NCBI GenBank assembly: GCA_902490445.1
Contig: CABUDZ010000051.1
Span: 1 to 14,970 of the forward strand
DNA length: 14,970 nt
Reading direction: 5' to 3'
From: an uncultured Collinsella sp.
Lineage (GTDB): Bacteria > Actinomycetota > Coriobacteriia > Coriobacteriales > Coriobacteriaceae
A program made the translations under genes and the position numbers. Positions 1 through 9,099 of the stretch are shown here, in pieces. The notes beneath the pieces are model-generated. The model was not told the origin of the DNA, made no database searches, and saw only the letters and a list, made by a program, of their open reading frames with translations. How positions within the stretch are numbered: the stretch's first letter is position 1; every line of letters begins with the position of its first letter.

Positions 1-128
1 CCTATGTGCGGCGTAGGCCGCTTATTAGCCCGTCCAAGAATTGGGGCGCAGTTCAGTGCAGCAGCGGGGGTTCTTTCATGTCCGAGGACGTCCGCGAAGG
101 TCAGCCCTCAGATCCTGCGGTGGGAGAC

Positions 129-3668
<3,540 letters not shown>

Positions 3669-3676
3669 ATACCCCT

Positions 3677-3681
3677 CTCCT
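3677..3681 (-). promoter_or_regulatory. Ribosome binding site deciding the nifJ start
   Basis: On the minus strand AGGAG is followed by 8 nt (AGGGGTAT) and the ATG ending at 3668. No comparable site precedes the upstream in-frame ATG at 3752. Confidence 0.75.
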
Positions 3682-3700
3682 CTCATATAGGTATACAGGC

Positions 3701-3716
3701 CCCGGCGATCGCCGGG
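3701..3716. promoter_or_regulatory. 16-bp perfect palindrome in the nifJ leader
   Basis: CCCGGCGATCGCCGGG is fully self-complementary and ends about 33 nt before the nifJ start codon. It could be a protein-binding site or an RNA stem. Its left half CCCCGGCGAT recurs directly at 3901-3910. Function unknown. Confidence 0.35.
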
Positions 3717-3928
3717 ATGTTGGCGTGATGGGATTTTCGCTGTTGCTTCCAATCATCTGGCAGGCGGACTTGGCAGCAGGTGCATGGCGTGGAGAGAAGG
3801 CATGCCAAGGCGAGGGGCGCTTGCGCACCGCAGGCCCAGCTACCCGTCTTGCACATGACCGAGCGCCGCAAAGGCCGCATGCCGGATGCTCCCGGGCACG
3901 CCCCGGCGATGGGAGGCGCCCGCAACGG

Positions 3929-3946
3929 AAATCCGCATGCGGGTTT
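3929..3946. promoter_or_regulatory. 18-bp near-perfect dyad, possible operator upstream of nifJ
   Basis: AAATCCGCATGCGGGTTT is symmetric apart from one T/G pair and lies directly next to the TACAAT hexamer on the minus strand. Position and symmetry suggest an operator, but no known regulator motif was recognised. Confidence 0.3.
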
Positions 3947-4066
3947 ATTGTACCCCGCCGTCAAGTGTAATTTCGGCAAATATAGGCGGGCGGTAAAGGT
4001 TTACCTTGGGTGACCGCCAAGGGCCAAAATGGCCCCTCCATCCCCGGGCGACTGGCTCTGACGCGC

Positions 4067-4117
4067 CAAGGAGTGTCCCCAAGTGCCGGCAGAAAAGGAG
4101 CGTCCCTATCTGCCGGC
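4067..4117. repeat. REP-like intergenic repeat: inverted GCCGGCAGA arms with tandem GGAGYGTCCC boxes
   Basis: Perfect 9-bp inverted arms GCCGGCAGA (4085-4093) and TCTGCCGGC (4109-4117) enclose a 15-nt loop. A related box occurs before and inside the hairpin: AAGGAGTGTCCC (from 4068) and AAGGAGCGTCCC (from 4095). The right arm touches the stop codon of the FHA gene. No U-tract follows on either strand, so a simple intrinsic terminator is not supported; a dispersed extragenic palindrome is a better reading. I recall similar GGGACxCTCC-type intergenic sequences in Collinsella genomes, but this was not checked. Confidence 0.55.
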
Positions 4118-5055
4118 TAGAGGGCACCAAGGAGGATGGCGTAGGTGGTGGATTCGCCGAGTTTGAGCTCGTCGCCGGGGTTGAGCTGGGCGGAGCGACC
4201 GGGCTCTACTTGAATACACACGCTCGTGGCCCCGTTTACCACCACGGTGCCGTTCGTGGATGACAGGTCCTCGACAAACCATGTGCCAGAATCGTCGCAC
4301 CAGATATGGGCATGGCGGGCCGAGACATCGTCGCCGACATCGGTGATGTCGCCCTCCCCCGTTGCCAGCGCGCCGACCTCGACGCCTTCCTCACTCGGCT
4401 GGATCCAGCGCGGGGCGCTCACCACGTAGCCGTTTTGCACGCGCAACAGTCCCAACGGATGCGCCGGCGCGGCCTCGTGCTCGCCCGCGACCGAAGATGT
4501 GCTCAGCGAGCGCGGCGTCGACGTGGCGCCGCCACAGGTCGCATGAGCGTAGTCGATGGCATAGGTCACTGACGAGCGGACATCTGCCGAGCAACCCACG
4601 GCGACAAACAGCACCAGGATGGCCTCGGCGCGCTCGGCGGGCATGAGCTCAGCCGCCTGCGACAAGCGCTCGAGCGCATTGCGATAGAGATTCGTGTCCT
4701 GATGGCATTCCTCGAGTGCCCGCACCATGGGCTCGCCAGCCGGGCCGCACACCATATTGGTCACGGCCGCGGCGTCCATGGGATTGCGACGGCGCAGGGC
4801 CAGCTGCGACATAATGCGCGCGGCCGAGGTGCCGTAATCGGCAAAATAACGTTCCTGCAGCGTGCCGACCGGCGCGCGCACGATAAAGCGCGAAACCCAG
4901 GAGCGATCGGCGGCACGGCTCTGCGGACTACGGCCGTCGGCGAGCGGGCGGCTCGAGAGCACCAGGCCGCACAGTTCGATATGGCTCAGGTGCGCTGCGC
5001 GTTTAAAGATGTCAAACATTGCCCCGCACGGGGTGAGCTCGGCTTGAGAAGCCAT
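4117..5055 (-). CDS. FHA-domain protein, 312 aa
   Basis: Predicted cytoplasmic phosphopeptide reader, last gene of the kinase operon. The C-terminal FHA domain covers about residues 220-305, with VSARHAHI (S245, H248), a WFVEDL strand, SSTNGT (265-270, N268), VVVNG and PGDELKLG. The usual Gly-Arg motif of the first FHA strands appears as G228-A229, so the arginine that normally contacts phosphothreonine is absent. The N-terminal 190 or so residues look mostly helical and were not recognised; there is no signal peptide or membrane segment. The start is supported by AAGGAGG 8 nt upstream. Only 3 nt separate it from the kinase stop, so co-translation is likely. FHA assignment is secure; ligand and partner are inferred from context. 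Confidence 0.88.
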   Translation of the reverse strand: MASQAELTPCGAMFDIFKRAAHLSHIELCGLVLSSRPLADGRSPQSRAADRSWVSRFIVRAPVGTLQERYFADYGTSAARIMSQLALRRRNPMDAAAVTNMVCGPAGEPMVRALEECHQDTNLYRNALERLSQAAELMPAERAEAILVLFVAVGCSADVRSSVTYAIDYAHATCGGATSTPRSLSTSSVAGEHEAAPAHPLGLLRVQNGYVVSAPRWIQPSEEGVEVGALATGEGDITDVGDDVSARHAHIWCDDSGTWFVEDLSSTNGTVVVNGATSVCIQVEPGRSAQLNPGDELKLGESTTYAILLGAL

Positions 5056-5058
5056 GGC

Positions 5059-6900
5059 TTAGCCCTCCTTGGTCGCAGAGATAGTGTCGGATACTTCGGC
5101 CGGCCCGTCAAAGGCGCGGGCAGCCGCGGCTCCGCCGGCAAGCGGCGTCGCCATGGGAATTTTCACACGTCGCGCTGACATGACGGGAAGCTCAAAGGCA
5201 AACCCCATCGCCAGCAAAAACCACGTGAGCGCATAGGTTGCAATTATGGCGGCCACCAGGCCATCCGCCACGGCATGCTGGGAAAACACGGTACATGCGA
5301 GTGCAGCCAGAGCCGGGACCTCGCAGGCGGAAAGGGCCAACACGCCCTGCAGGAACCCCGCGCGGCGATTGCGCGCCAAGGCTCCGGCGGCAATGCCCAC
5401 CATGCCCGGCAGCGCCAACGCCAGCGCGGCGATAATGGCTGGCAGCTTCCCGGACCACATAAGCGGTCCCACGATGAGCGTCACATGGGCGCCCGACGCC
5501 AACAGCGCCGCTGATACCACGACCACAGCCCAAAGCACGCCGCATACCGCCGTCGCACCAACCATCGCCGCGCGCCGGGCCGTGTGCCCCGATACCTCCA
5601 TCGGGCACGGCATGAGCGGCTCGGCGCGAAGCGAGCGGGCGACATTTTGCGCATAGTGGTCACAAAATGCCGAGAGCGCCGCCTCCACCGCAGCCGGCTC
5701 GGGACGATCTTCCTGATGGCAGGACAGGCAGGCCATCACCACATCGAACAGCTGAGCGTCGACAAACGCCAGCGCATCGCGCAGGTCCTCGGAATTTGGA
5801 TCGAGCCCCAGCTGCTGAGCCTGTTCGGCCGCGGCAAGTGCCACATCGGGCTCGCGTCGCAGCAGTTGCGTCAAGTCGCAGCCGGGCGCGTGGGCGCCGA
5901 CGGGATAATCGGGCAGCGTATCCATCTTGAGGCGATAAGGGCTGGCGATATCGCGAGTCTTTTTGCGCGAGCCCGAAGTACCCGACGCACCCGGCGCTAC
6001 TTCGTACGGCGCGACACCGGCGATGAGCTCGTAGACCGTACTCGCCGTTGCATAGACATCGATCGCCGGCGACATGCGAAGCATGCGCAGGTCGGGAATA
6101 TCGTCGGTGAGCATCTCGGGCGGGGCGTAGGCCACCGTCGCGCGGCGCAACGTGGCATAGCGCTCGGTAAACGACGCCTTGCCGCCGGCGCCGGCCACCG
6201 CAGAGGCGGGCTCGAGCGCCAGCGACGAGCCAAAGTCGATCAAGCACAGGTCGAAGGTGCCTTCGGCAAGCTGTCGGTCGAGCGGCAGGCGCGCCGTGCG
6301 CACCATAATATTAGCGGGCGAGATATCGCGATGGACGAACCCCTCGCCTACCAAGCTCATGCGGCAGAGCAGATCGAACAGGTCGCGACCCAGGCGCGCC
6401 GCCACGAGCGGCGACAGACGCCCGGCATCGTCCACGGCAAGGCGCGAGCGCAGGCGAGCGAACGTCTCGCCCTCGACCCATTCCATGACAATCGCGGGCA
6501 CGCCGTCGACCTCGCCCCACCCGTACAAGCGGGGAAAGCCCTTAAGGCCCGAAAGGGCACGATGGCATTCATATTCCTCGCGAAACGCCGCCTTGAACTT
6601 GGTGACCAGAGCCTCGTGGGCGACACCGTCATCAAATTCGTCGCGCGTTGGCAAGATGAGCTGCTTGAGCGCCACGGCCTCGCCCTGCGCGTTGACGGCA
6701 CGCGTCACGCGGCCGATACCGCCGCGGCGCATGGTGGCGTCATCGGCAAACAGCATCGTAAAACGGCGCAGGTAGGCGGGAAGCTCGTCCGTGCCCAGGG
6801 CGACGGCCGGCTCAAACCCATCGACGCGCGCCAGGCGCAGGCCCACCATGGGATCGTGGGTAAGCGATTGGCTTGTGGCGGAAACAAGATTGGTCATCAT
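5059..6900 (-). CDS. Serine/threonine protein kinase with four predicted C-terminal membrane helices, 613 aa
   Basis: Eukaryote-type kinase expected to phosphorylate Ser/Thr on itself and partners, with its catalytic domain before the membrane part. Visible motifs are a glycine loop RRGGIGRV (58-65), VALK lysine K79, catalytic VHRDISPANIM (H190-R191-D192, N197), IDFG with D222, and an APPE-type element, so all core catalytic residues are present. Hydrophobic segments at about 446-469, 486-509, 515-539 and 547-570 indicate a multipass C-terminus, unlike PknB-type kinases, which have one helix and extracellular PASTA repeats. The first ATG overlaps the upstream stop (ATGA), and a second ATG follows at once. 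No good ribosome binding site is present, so translational coupling is expected. Downstream is the FHA gene. Substrates are unknown. Confidence 0.93.
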   Translation of the reverse strand: MMTNLVSATSQSLTHDPMVGLRLARVDGFEPAVALGTDELPAYLRRFTMLFADDATMRRGGIGRVTRAVNAQGEAVALKQLILPTRDEFDDGVAHEALVTKFKAAFREEYECHRALSGLKGFPRLYGWGEVDGVPAIVMEWVEGETFARLRSRLAVDDAGRLSPLVAARLGRDLFDLLCRMSLVGEGFVHRDISPANIMVRTARLPLDRQLAEGTFDLCLIDFGSSLALEPASAVAGAGGKASFTERYATLRRATVAYAPPEMLTDDIPDLRMLRMSPAIDVYATASTVYELIAGVAPYEVAPGASGTSGSRKKTRDIASPYRLKMDTLPDYPVGAHAPGCDLTQLLRREPDVALAAAEQAQQLGLDPNSEDLRDALAFVDAQLFDVVMACLSCHQEDRPEPAAVEAALSAFCDHYAQNVARSLRAEPLMPCPMEVSGHTARRAAMVGATAVCGVLWAVVVVSAALLASGAHVTLIVGPLMWSGKLPAIIAALALALPGMVGIAAGALARNRRAGFLQGVLALSACEVPALAALACTVFSQHAVADGLVAAIIATYALTWFLLAMGFAFELPVMSARRVKIPMATPLAGGAAAARAFDGPAEVSDTISATKEG

Positions 6901-7805
6901 AGAGCAATCGCCGCCACATTGTTATTGAAGTTGTTGAGCGCGACGTTATCGTCGCCGTAATGTCCGACCCATTGACACAGGTTTGTGTAGCAACCCCAGA
7001 GGTTGGCGAATTGTCGATACCACTTTGACTGGGGAGGAAACGTCTGCCGGCCAAACTCGGCACGGATGACAAACATGTCATTGACCAGGCTGTCGCACGG
7101 TCCGGTGTCGCCCGTGGCGTTATAGGTCGACACCACGCTATTGGCGCGGGCGACATAGCCATCGAGCATGTTGTATTTGGTCACGAGCCAACTGTGGATA
7201 CTCTCCTCCTCGGCAGCCGAGAGGCTACCCGAGCCCGTGTCGCCGCCGGCGCCGCCGTCCATCGAGCCACCACTCGAAGATCCGCCGCCAGAAGCGGAGC
7301 CCGAACCGGAACCGCCGTCCGAGCCCGACGAACCGGTGCCAGAACCGGACCCGTCGGAGCCGCCGGGCTTACCCACCTGCTGCGTACCCTGTTCCTTCTG
7401 CTGCTCCGCCTTGTTAACGATAGATGCCACGCTGTTGTTGGAAAGCTTCGTAATGACCTTGGTGTTGGTGAGCACGATGGTCTTGCCGTTTGCCAGCGTG
7501 ATCTCGTTGTCCGATGTTTCGGGACTGTCCGCATCGTCGCCACCGAACACAACGTGCGAGACCACGCTCGCCCACGCATATCCAGTTGTCGTTCCCAAGT
7601 CGCTTTTGGCCTTGCGCCCAATATGCAGATCGCGCGCAGCATGCGCCTGCACCATGGATGGTACCGTCACGCCATAAGCCGAAACACTGGCTATGACCAG
7701 CACGAGCGAGCAAGACAGCAGCACATACGCCCGAGGCGCCAGGCCCAGCCGGCGTCGCATGCGCACCGCGGCGCCATGCTTTGTCTGAGTGCCCCCGGGC
7801 CGCAT
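6897..7805 (-). CDS. Single-pass membrane-anchored protein with Ser/Gly-rich linker, 302 aa, function unknown
   Basis: First gene of the kinase/FHA operon. The N-terminus is basic (RMRRR near 15-19), followed by a hydrophobic helix at about 26-46, suggesting an anchor with the remainder outside the cell. A globular stretch contains the strand-like ITLANGKTIVLTNTKVITKL. Next comes a long low-complexity Gly/Ser linker, and then a C-terminal domain rich in aromatic residues, with C237, C272 and C277 that could form a disulfide. I do not recognise the family. The start at 7805 is chosen over the longest frame (7994) because GGAGGAG sits 5 nt upstream and the membrane helix is then correctly N-terminal. 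Its TGA overlaps the kinase ATG. Context suggests a sensor, ligand-binding partner or substrate of the kinase. Confidence 0.82.
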   Translation of the reverse strand: MRPGGTQTKHGAAVRMRRRLGLAPRAYVLLSCSLVLVIASVSAYGVTVPSMVQAHAARDLHIGRKAKSDLGTTTGYAWASVVSHVVFGGDDADSPETSDNEITLANGKTIVLTNTKVITKLSNNSVASIVNKAEQQKEQGTQQVGKPGGSDGSGSGTGSSGSDGGSGSGSASGGGSSSGGSMDGGAGGDTGSGSLSAAEEESIHSWLVTKYNMLDGYVARANSVVSTYNATGDTGPCDSLVNDMFVIRAEFGRQTFPPQSKWYRQFANLWGCYTNLCQWVGHYGDDNVALNNFNNNVAAIAL

Positions 7806-7810
7806 GCGTT

Positions 7811-7817
7811 CTCCTCC
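7811..7817 (-). promoter_or_regulatory. Strong ribosome binding site of the operon's first gene
   Basis: Minus-strand GGAGGAG is followed by AACGC and the ATG at 7805. It begins 3 nt after the U-run of the leader hairpin, so terminator and ribosome binding site are adjacent. Confidence 0.8.
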
Positions 7818-7820
7818 AAC

Positions 7821-7845
7821 AAAAACACGCCGCTTAAAAGCGGCG
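7821..7845 (-). terminator. Intrinsic terminator or attenuator directly in front of the kinase operon
   Basis: On the minus strand CGCCGCTT-TT-AAGCGGCG forms an 8-bp inverted repeat (7828-7845), followed by TGTTTTTG. It lies about 200 nt after the recR stop and 16 nt before the operon's first start codon. It may end read-through from dnaX-ybaB-recR, or act as an attenuator, because no promoter fits between it and the gene. On the plus strand no good T-run follows. Confidence 0.7.
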
Positions 7846-7889
7846 CATTCTTTCATATCCACGTTTGAGTGTATCAGCGAACCCAAAAG

Positions 7890-7899
7890 GTTGCGCAAC
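7890..7899. promoter_or_regulatory. Palindrome GTTGCGCAAC, candidate operator half of a pair
   Basis: Perfect 10-bp palindrome within the weak promoter candidate of the kinase operon. It shares the consensus GTTGCRCAAC with 7963-7972; the centres are 73 bp apart. Confidence 0.4.
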
Positions 7900-7959
7900 G
7901 AATGGGCAAATACGAGGTGCGAGCGGACCCATCCACGCGATAAGCGGATGAAAAGCAGG

Positions 7960-7975
7960 TTTGTTGCACAACAAA
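7960..7975. promoter_or_regulatory. 16-bp inverted repeat TTTGTTGCACAACAAA, candidate operator
   Basis: Two 7-bp arms around a 2-bp centre, upstream of the kinase operon and downstream of recR. Size and symmetry fit a dimeric helix-turn-helix regulator; no known family motif was identified. Confidence 0.45.
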
Positions 7976-8048
7976 TAAATGAACGCGCGCCCAATTATGA
8001 GTGCCCCGTGCGGCAGGCCGACGGGACATGCCGCGAAGCTGACGCCGC

Positions 8049-8645
8049 TTAGATCGCGCGGCGGGCCTCGATAGCGCGGCCAAGCGTAAGCTCGTCGGCA
8101 TACTCCAAGTCGCCGCCCACGGGAAGGCCGCTCGCAAGACGCGATACCTCAACGCCCAGCGGCTTGATGGTGCGGGCAAGGTAGCTCGCCGTGGTCTCGC
8201 CCTCAATGTTGGGATTGGTGGCGATAATGACCTCGTGGATGTCCTCGCGGCCCAGACGCGCCAGCAGCTCGCGGATATGCAGCTGCTCGGGACCGATCTT
8301 ATCCATGGGGCTGATCACGCCGCCCAGCACATGGTACAGGCCATGGTAGCTGCCCGTACGCTCAATCGCCTGGACGTCGCGCGGCTCGCCCACCACGCAG
8401 ATACGGGTGGTATCGCGCATCGGGTCCTGGCAGATGGAGCACTCGTCGGCCGTGGCGTAGTTAAAGCAACGGCTACAAAAGTGAACCTCCTGCTTGACCT
8501 CCAGGATGGCCTCGGCCAGGCGGCGGGCCTCCTCGGCATCGGCCTCGAGCAGGTAATAGGCGATGCGCTGGGCCGACTTGGGACCAATGCCCGGTAGACG
8601 ACCCAGCTCATCGAGCAGTTTTTGCAGACTGTGATTCGCACTCAT
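8049..8645 (-). CDS. recR: Recombination mediator protein RecR, 198 aa
   Basis: Acts with RecF/RecO to load RecA at single-strand gaps. Full-length: helix-hairpin-helix LGRLPGIGPKSAQRIAYYLL (14-33), a four-cysteine zinc site C57-C60-C69-C72, a Toprim domain beginning RICVVGEP with the acidic TNPNIEGETTASYLAR stretch, and a C-terminal LPVGGDLEYADELTLGRAI typical of RecR. The start lies 13 nt after the ybaB stop with no clear ribosome binding site, so translation is probably coupled to ybaB. This is the last housekeeping gene before the leader of the kinase operon. Confidence 0.97.
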   Translation of the reverse strand: MSANHSLQKLLDELGRLPGIGPKSAQRIAYYLLEADAEEARRLAEAILEVKQEVHFCSRCFNYATADECSICQDPMRDTTRICVVGEPRDVQAIERTGSYHGLYHVLGGVISPMDKIGPEQLHIRELLARLGREDIHEVIIATNPNIEGETTASYLARTIKPLGVEVSRLASGLPVGGDLEYADELTLGRAIEARRAI

Positions 8646-8658
8646 ATATATGCGTGTC

Positions 8659-8979
8659 TTAGAACGGCATGCCCGGGATGTTGAGGCCGCCGGTGATAGC
8701 GCCCATCTGCTTGTTGGCGAGCTCGTTGACGCCGCGAACGGCCTCGTTGACAGCAGCCATAATCATGTCCTGCAGCATATCGACGTCCTCGGGATCGAGC
8801 GCATCGGGATCGATGGTGAGGTTGACGAGCTCCATCTCGCCGTTGACGGTCACCTTGACCATGCCACCGCCGGCAGAGGCGTCGACGGTCTGGGACTTGA
8901 GGTTCTCCTGCGCGGCGGCAAGCTGCTCCTGCATCTTGCGGGCCTGCTTCATCATCTGCTGCATGTTCATACCGGCCAT
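8659..8979 (-). CDS. ybaB: YbaB/EbfC-family nucleoid-associated protein, 106 aa
   Basis: Small dimeric DNA-binding protein of the YbaB/EbfC family, normally encoded between dnaX and recR. It begins MAGMNMQQMMKQARKMQEQLAAAQENL, the characteristic Met-rich amphipathic helix. A central strand region follows (MVKVTVNGEMELVNLTIDP), then a C-terminal helix and a GLNIPGMPF tail. AAAGGAG lies 6 nt before the chosen start. It is followed by recR after 13 nt, which implies one transcript. Unlike the common arrangement, dnaX is not directly upstream: a divergent gene pair intervenes. Confidence 0.95.
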   Translation of the reverse strand: MAGMNMQQMMKQARKMQEQLAAAQENLKSQTVDASAGGGMVKVTVNGEMELVNLTIDPDALDPEDVDMLQDMIMAAVNEAVRGVNELANKQMGAITGGLNIPGMPF

Positions 8980-9050
8980 GATGGCTCCTTTACGTGCGGC
9001 CGCACGCCGAGCTGCAAGGGCAGCCGGAGCGCGGCGGGACTTTCAAACTC

Positions 9051-9070
9051 AAAAATCGTACCACGGTACG
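9051..9070 (-). terminator. Candidate intrinsic terminator after the ATPase gene
   Basis: Minus-strand CGTACCGTGGTACG (9070-9057) can form a 5-bp stem with a 4-nt loop, followed by ATTTTTG. The stem is short, so efficiency is uncertain. It sits about 30 nt after the ATPase stop and before the ybaB ribosome binding site. Confidence 0.4.
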
Positions 9071-9099
9071 GGGCAGGCGAGCGGGATGGCCACGCTACC

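Larger units (their letters stand above)
3669..4116. other. 448-bp gene-free region upstream of nifJ, rich in dyad symmetries
   Basis: No supported gene lies here. The 98-codon minus-strand frame 3683-3979 has no family resemblance and no ribosome binding site. The region would hold the nifJ promoter and leader. It contains the perfect palindrome CCCGGCGATCGCCGGG (3701-3716), GGCATGCC (3799-3806), a near-perfect 18-bp dyad (3929-3946), GGTAAAGGTTTACC (3992-4005), two adjacent short hairpins (4004-4035) and a REP-like unit (4067-4117). AT-rich minus-strand hexamers TATATT (3983-3978) and TACAAT (3952-3947) are the best -10 candidates, but neither has a good -35 box, so I do not call a precise promoter. 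Confidence 0.6.
7806..8048. other. 243-bp gap holding the leader or promoter region of the kinase operon
   Basis: No gene is supported; the in-frame extension of the downstream gene to 7994 lacks a ribosome binding site. The gap contains the leader hairpin (7821-7845), GTTGCGCAAC (7890-7899) and TTTGTTGCACAACAAA (7960-7975). On the minus strand TTGCGC followed 19 nt later by TACACT is a weak promoter candidate overlapping the first palindrome. Confidence 0.5.

Noticed and set aside
8..21. Hairpin GCGGC-GTAG-GCCGC at the left edge as a terminator
   Set aside because: Only a 5-bp stem followed by TTATT; it cannot be tied to any gene in the window. Nothing else in 1-128 is supported.
3683..3979. 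98-codon minus-strand frame upstream of nifJ as a small gene
   Set aside because: No ribosome binding site, odd Cys/Pro/Ala composition, and it crosses several palindromes; more likely leader DNA.
5584..6960. 458-codon plus-strand frame opposite the kinase gene
   Set aside because: Arg/Ala/His-rich without motifs; the minus strand has all kinase signatures.
7806..7994. N-terminal extension of the membrane-anchored protein to 7994 (or a start at 7856)
   Set aside because: The extension has no good ribosome binding site, would translate through the terminator hairpin and would bury the membrane anchor; the start at 7805 has GGAGGAG.
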